DNA from: Epinephelus fuscoguttatus
Lineage: Eukaryota; Chordata; Actinopteri; Perciformes; Serranidae
NCBI RefSeq assembly: GCF_011397635.1
Contig: NC_064765.1
Span: forward strand, 379,001-443,000
DNA: 64,000 bases
Direction: 5' to 3'
Positions 59,240-64,000 of this stretch are shown here, piece after piece. The notes under the pieces were generated by a model. The model ran no database searches. It was not told the origin of the DNA and saw only the letters and a program-made list of their open reading frames with translations. Every line of letters starts with the position of its first letter. Within the stretch, counting starts at the first letter, position 1. A program made the translations under genes and the position numbers.

Positions 59240-59577
59240 CGGTGAGTACGCACAAAAAACACACTTGCTGAGATAACCTATGTAGGGTCGCCAATGTTCG
59301 AGAGATCTGCGAGGCCTGTGGTAGAGCTGTGCTGGTATATATATATGTTAGTCAGGTGATTAGAGGAGTGGTTGAGGCGTGGTGCTGCTCCTGAACCTAA
59401 GTTAAACAATTAACTCCATGTATTTCAAACAGAAGAAACCAGTTAAAAAACGACTGAGTTTAAAAGTTGACATGACGGACTGACATACTGATGGACTGAA
59501 GTCACGGCGTCTTCACACGAGGTAACTCTCAGTGTGATGAGAATAAAGTTCAGACACTGATCCATGTTTGGTCACTT

Positions 59578-59583
59578 TTTATT
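59578..59583 (-). terminator. nsd2: Candidate nsd2 poly(A) signal (AATAAA on minus strand)
   Basis: TTTATT on the + strand, read as AATAAA in the nsd2 direction. It is the hexamer furthest downstream before transposon sequence begins. Other AATAAA-like words occur in the 3-kb UTR, so this choice is tentative. Confidence 0.45.
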
Positions 59584-61370
59584 GCACGATTCAACAGACG
59601 TGAGATCCTGCACAAAAGTGTTTCAGCACTGCATCAAGAAAAAAAACAAAAAACAAACACAACGTCAGAGTGACTGTATGATATTTACAATAGATGCATC
59701 ACTATTACCACTTATACATTATGTACATATTAGTCTCTGGTTTACTATGACAGTAGTTACAGAATTAAACGTTACACTTGAGCTCTACAGGAAGTTACAG
59801 TGCTTACAAAGACAACTGGCTGGACTACATTCACTCAACACAAGTCAAAGTTAGGAGACACACAAAGTCCAAAATACTCGTACGACACTCGTTGCACCTC
59901 TGGACGTGTCCCGTTCACACGCCCTGGGAAAAATCAAAACTCTAAAAAAAATAAAAAAGGTGCTGTTAGAAAACAAAATGGCCTCCCGATGTGTCTGTAC
60001 AACTTTAATCTGTTCTCTTAAGAGATGTTTTACAGGAAGTTAGACGAAGCACCGATGGCGGCTCTCAAAGATAAAATGGCCGCCTGTTTGAAGAGATTCA
60101 GATTCCACCATCAAACATTTTTATGATGTCAGATATTAAATAAAAGAAGAAAAACTGTCTTCAGAGACTGATGACATCATCATCATCATCATCATCAGAG
60201 ACTTAAATACGAAATCTGAAACTATGAGCAGTGTTTACCAGGTGTCGAAGACAAACAGCAACAGGTTTGGTTTCGTTTTGCTCAACAAACCAACAGGAAG
60301 ACGTTTCAAAGCTCCTCGTATAGCGAGACCAAGTCCCTCCACTTCCTGTGTCGGCCATGACAGAATATCTTCATCAGTTAACAACATTAAAGCCAAATTT
60401 TCTGATCCTGTTTGAATTGAGCCAAAAATCACGTTTGTTCATTTCAGAATAATTTTGTGAGTCAACAAAGTCGCAGTTTTTAGAAGATTCTTAAGGTCGT
60501 ATAGGTGACGTCAGTGTCTGGTTCCAGAACGCGCTCACACGGGCGACGAGCGTCTCGCTTGTTGTTTTGCTTCACAGCTGATTTCAGACGAGTCTCTGGA
60601 TGAAACACGTGAGGTACTGTGACGCTACATTTGTGCGTGGAACAGACAAAGTTACTGAGCTGCTGCTGGTGATGATGTTTATCTTGTAAGGCGTGTTTCA
60701 CTGAGTGGTTTCATACTGATCGTCATGGTAACAACACGAACCTGCGACACACTTTACTGACATTGACAAATATCATACGTGTAATTTCTGGCACAGTTCA
60801 AATAGGATCAATAATAAAAGGAGGGACTTTGCCCCTGTATGGTGGCCACTTTGGGACATGTTAGACTGTCAGGCTCAGATCTGATTTTTAATGGTGAAGA
60901 TTTTAGAGGAACGTTTGTTTGTCAGTGTCTCAGCTGCTGAGATGCACACCGTTATATTCTACTGAGGGTGTGTGTTGGGCTCCAGCAGGAGGGTGGAGGA
61001 CGGAGGAGGAGTTTACCGTCCTCCTACTGCTGACATCAGGTGACACTGACATGAAGAAGGAGCAGCGGCTGCTGGAGTTTGGTACAAAAGATTAGAGTGT
61101 GCACCGTTAAGCCACGCTAAGGTCCACTTAGTGTCCAGACATGCATGGATAGTGACATTCACTTCACACAGGCCGAGGCAGGAACTACGACTCAGCTCTC
61201 AGCGTTACGCTTTAAGTACAGCTGAGGTTTAAGGAGTGCAGCCCGAGCTCACAGCCCGCCGAGAGCATTTAAGTCCTGAAATGTACTGCAGTCCTTCTCT
61301 TAACCTTCCCCGTGTTGTTTCATGTCAAGTACTGACATGACAGACTGACCACAGTGGGAATGACAGGATG

Positions 61371-61481
61371 CTAGCCTGCGTGCTGTTAGCCTGCGTGCCG
61401 TTAGCCTGCGTGCTGTTAGCCTGCGTGCCGTTAGCCTGCGTGCTGTTAGCCTGCGTGCCGTTAGCCTGCGTGCCGTTAGCC
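61371..61481. repeat. 15-bp tandem repeat in nsd2 3' UTR
   Basis: About seven copies of GTTAGCCTGCGTGCT / GTTAGCCTGCGTGCC alternating. CpG-containing, in an otherwise AT-rich UTR. Confidence 0.92.
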
Positions 61482-62554
61482 TGTATTAAAGGACGCAGTT
61501 TGAGACTAAAAACCTCCTGAGGATTAAAACAGCTGAGACGACAATCAGTGAATTTAACATCGATAAAAAGTCAACAGAATCTGAATCATTCAAACATAAA
61601 ACATTTTTGCACCTCAGATTTCAGAAGAAAAATAACTGAATAGCATCTTAAAGGTTTCGACTCAACATGTAGAAAATCGTTCGTATTCCTTCATTCGTCT
61701 GATTTAGCGTGGAGCAGAGAGCTTGTAAGAGCTGTAACCTCCCAGTAGTGTTTGTACGTCAGTCGGCTCTCTGGTTAGTACTTCCTGTAAGCGCTCGCTC
61801 TGTGGACAGGCAGGTAGATTAACGGTTTGTGGCGCCATCGTTCAGCATCCTGATACCCAAGAAAAAAACAAAGACGAAGAAATAAGTCGAGTCTAAAGAG
61901 TAAAACTGAGCTAAAATAAAACAGGATGTAAAACAAACGTCTACAGTTAACGTAACCTACGGCTACGACACACACGAGTAACAAGGCCAACCCACAGCGT
62001 CCCGCCGCTCCGTATTCCATCTGCCATATATATTCTATATATAAAAATAAAAGCTCCATTTGGCACCTGTCTGATGTCATAACTCCAGTAATCATAATTT
62101 GGTCTTTGATATACACATATATAGATACAGCTATAAAACTCTGATGTTCAAGATCATCCATGTTGAGTGACGGGAGGGGGCGGGGCTTAGAGATTCAAGT
62201 TAGCAGGCGGTGACGCTGCTGCTCAGGTAAACTTCAGCTGGTTTCAGACAGAACCAAGGCAGCAGAAGCTTCCTGACCTGCACCGCGCTCGCTGTGCTGC
62301 TTTGTGCTTTACCACAGATGGTTGGCCTCAGTGCAGACAAGTTAAAAAATAAACCTGAAAATCTTTAAAATAAAAATCAGAACGGTCTGAGCGGCGAGCG
62401 TGTGAGAGATCAGCGGCTTTCCCTGATGAACATGTACAGTGCTTGGATTTTGGCGGTCTTGGAGACGTTATGACGAGGGGGTTTTGTGTGTTCATGAAAC
62501 AGGTGTCAGAGTCTGGTTTGGTGTGTGGGCTCTCTGAGGGGTCAAAGGTCACTT

Positions 62555-64000
<1,446 letters not shown>

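Larger units (their letters stand above)
55098..59400 (-). mobile_element. Ngaro-like tyrosine-recombinase retrotransposon, decayed
   Basis: On the minus strand the order is gag (59239-57413), reverse transcriptase plus RNase H (57409-55793), then tyrosine recombinase (55862-55098, overlapping the RT end in another frame). There is no methyltransferase domain after RNase H, which fits Ngaro better than DIRS1-type elements. The 3' end is cut short inside the recombinase and no terminal or internal repeats could be confirmed. Lesions: at least three gag frameshifts, a TGG-to-TAG change at 57518-57520, a catalytic RT Asp-to-Glu change and loss of the recombinase C-terminus. Confidence 0.88.
59565..62554 (-). 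other. nsd2: nsd2 3' UTR (about 3 kb)
   Basis: AT-rich non-coding sequence after the nsd2 stop. The minus-strand AATAAA (TTTATT on + at 59578-59583) is a plausible transcript end, just before the Ngaro-like element. It contains a (CAT)n tract at about 60177-60196 and a 15-bp tandem repeat at 61371-61481. Small open frames on either strand do not resemble proteins. Confidence 0.55.

Overview
This is vertebrate nuclear DNA, almost certainly from a spiny-rayed (percomorph) teleost fish. Genes have many short exons with GT-AG introns. The proteins are vertebrate families. Fish-type non-LTR retrotransposons (L2-like and RTE/Rex3-like), a Ngaro-like tyrosine-recombinase retrotransposon and hAT-like remnants are present, and a large share of the window is minisatellite.

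Four protein-coding genes can be read exon by exon. (1) pgrmc2 (+): the last two coding exons at 5636-7463; earlier exons lie left of the window, beyond a 5-kb minisatellite. (2) asmt (+): eight coding exons at 10609-21398, giving a complete 348-residue acetylserotonin O-methyltransferase. (3) jade1 (+): ten coding exons at 28911-44651, giving a complete 911-residue double-PHD scaffold of the HBO1 histone acetyltransferase complex. (4) nsd2 (-): the last three coding exons at 62555-64000, encoding the post-SET end, PHD finger and C5HCH domain of a histone H3K36 methyltransferase, with a long 3' UTR running left to about 59.57 kb. jade1 and nsd2 converge; the space between them (45.4-59.5 kb) is almost entirely repeats.

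Layout: 1-5008 27/29-bp minisatellite; 5.4-8.8 kb pgrmc2; 8.9-9.5 kb 25-bp minisatellite; 10.6-21.4 kb asmt, whose intron 3 holds an L2 tail, intron 6 a 4.5-kb LINE containing a hAT-like element that itself contains another inverted-repeat element, and intron 7 a 2.2-kb array of 10-bp units; 23.1-23.7 kb 33-bp array; 26.2-27.4 kb GC-rich jade1 promoter region; 28.9-45.4 kb jade1, with a nuclear-receptor-half-site array and an antisense L2 copy in intron 8; 45.8-51.8 kb A-tract minisatellite interrupted by a 2.7-kb L2 copy and a second interspersed repeat; 52.6-54.9 kb 33/42-bp minisatellite; 55.1-59.4 kb decayed Ngaro-like element (-); 59.6-64 kb nsd2.

The four genes do not form one pathway: jade1 and nsd2 are chromatin regulators, asmt makes melatonin, and pgrmc2 is a haem-binding membrane protein. 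The observations most worth checking are: the array of AGGTCA/GGGTCA half-sites with DR4/DR5 spacing in jade1 intron 8; a (TG)n tract abutting the splice acceptor of an in-frame jade1 PHD exon; an intronic poly(A) signal that would make a short JADE1; a UGA-CUAG stop between gag and pol of the Ngaro-like element; a perfect 33-bp hairpin in a jade1 intron; and two near-identical inverted L2 copies bracketing the last jade1 exons. I did not find a convincing wholly new gene system.
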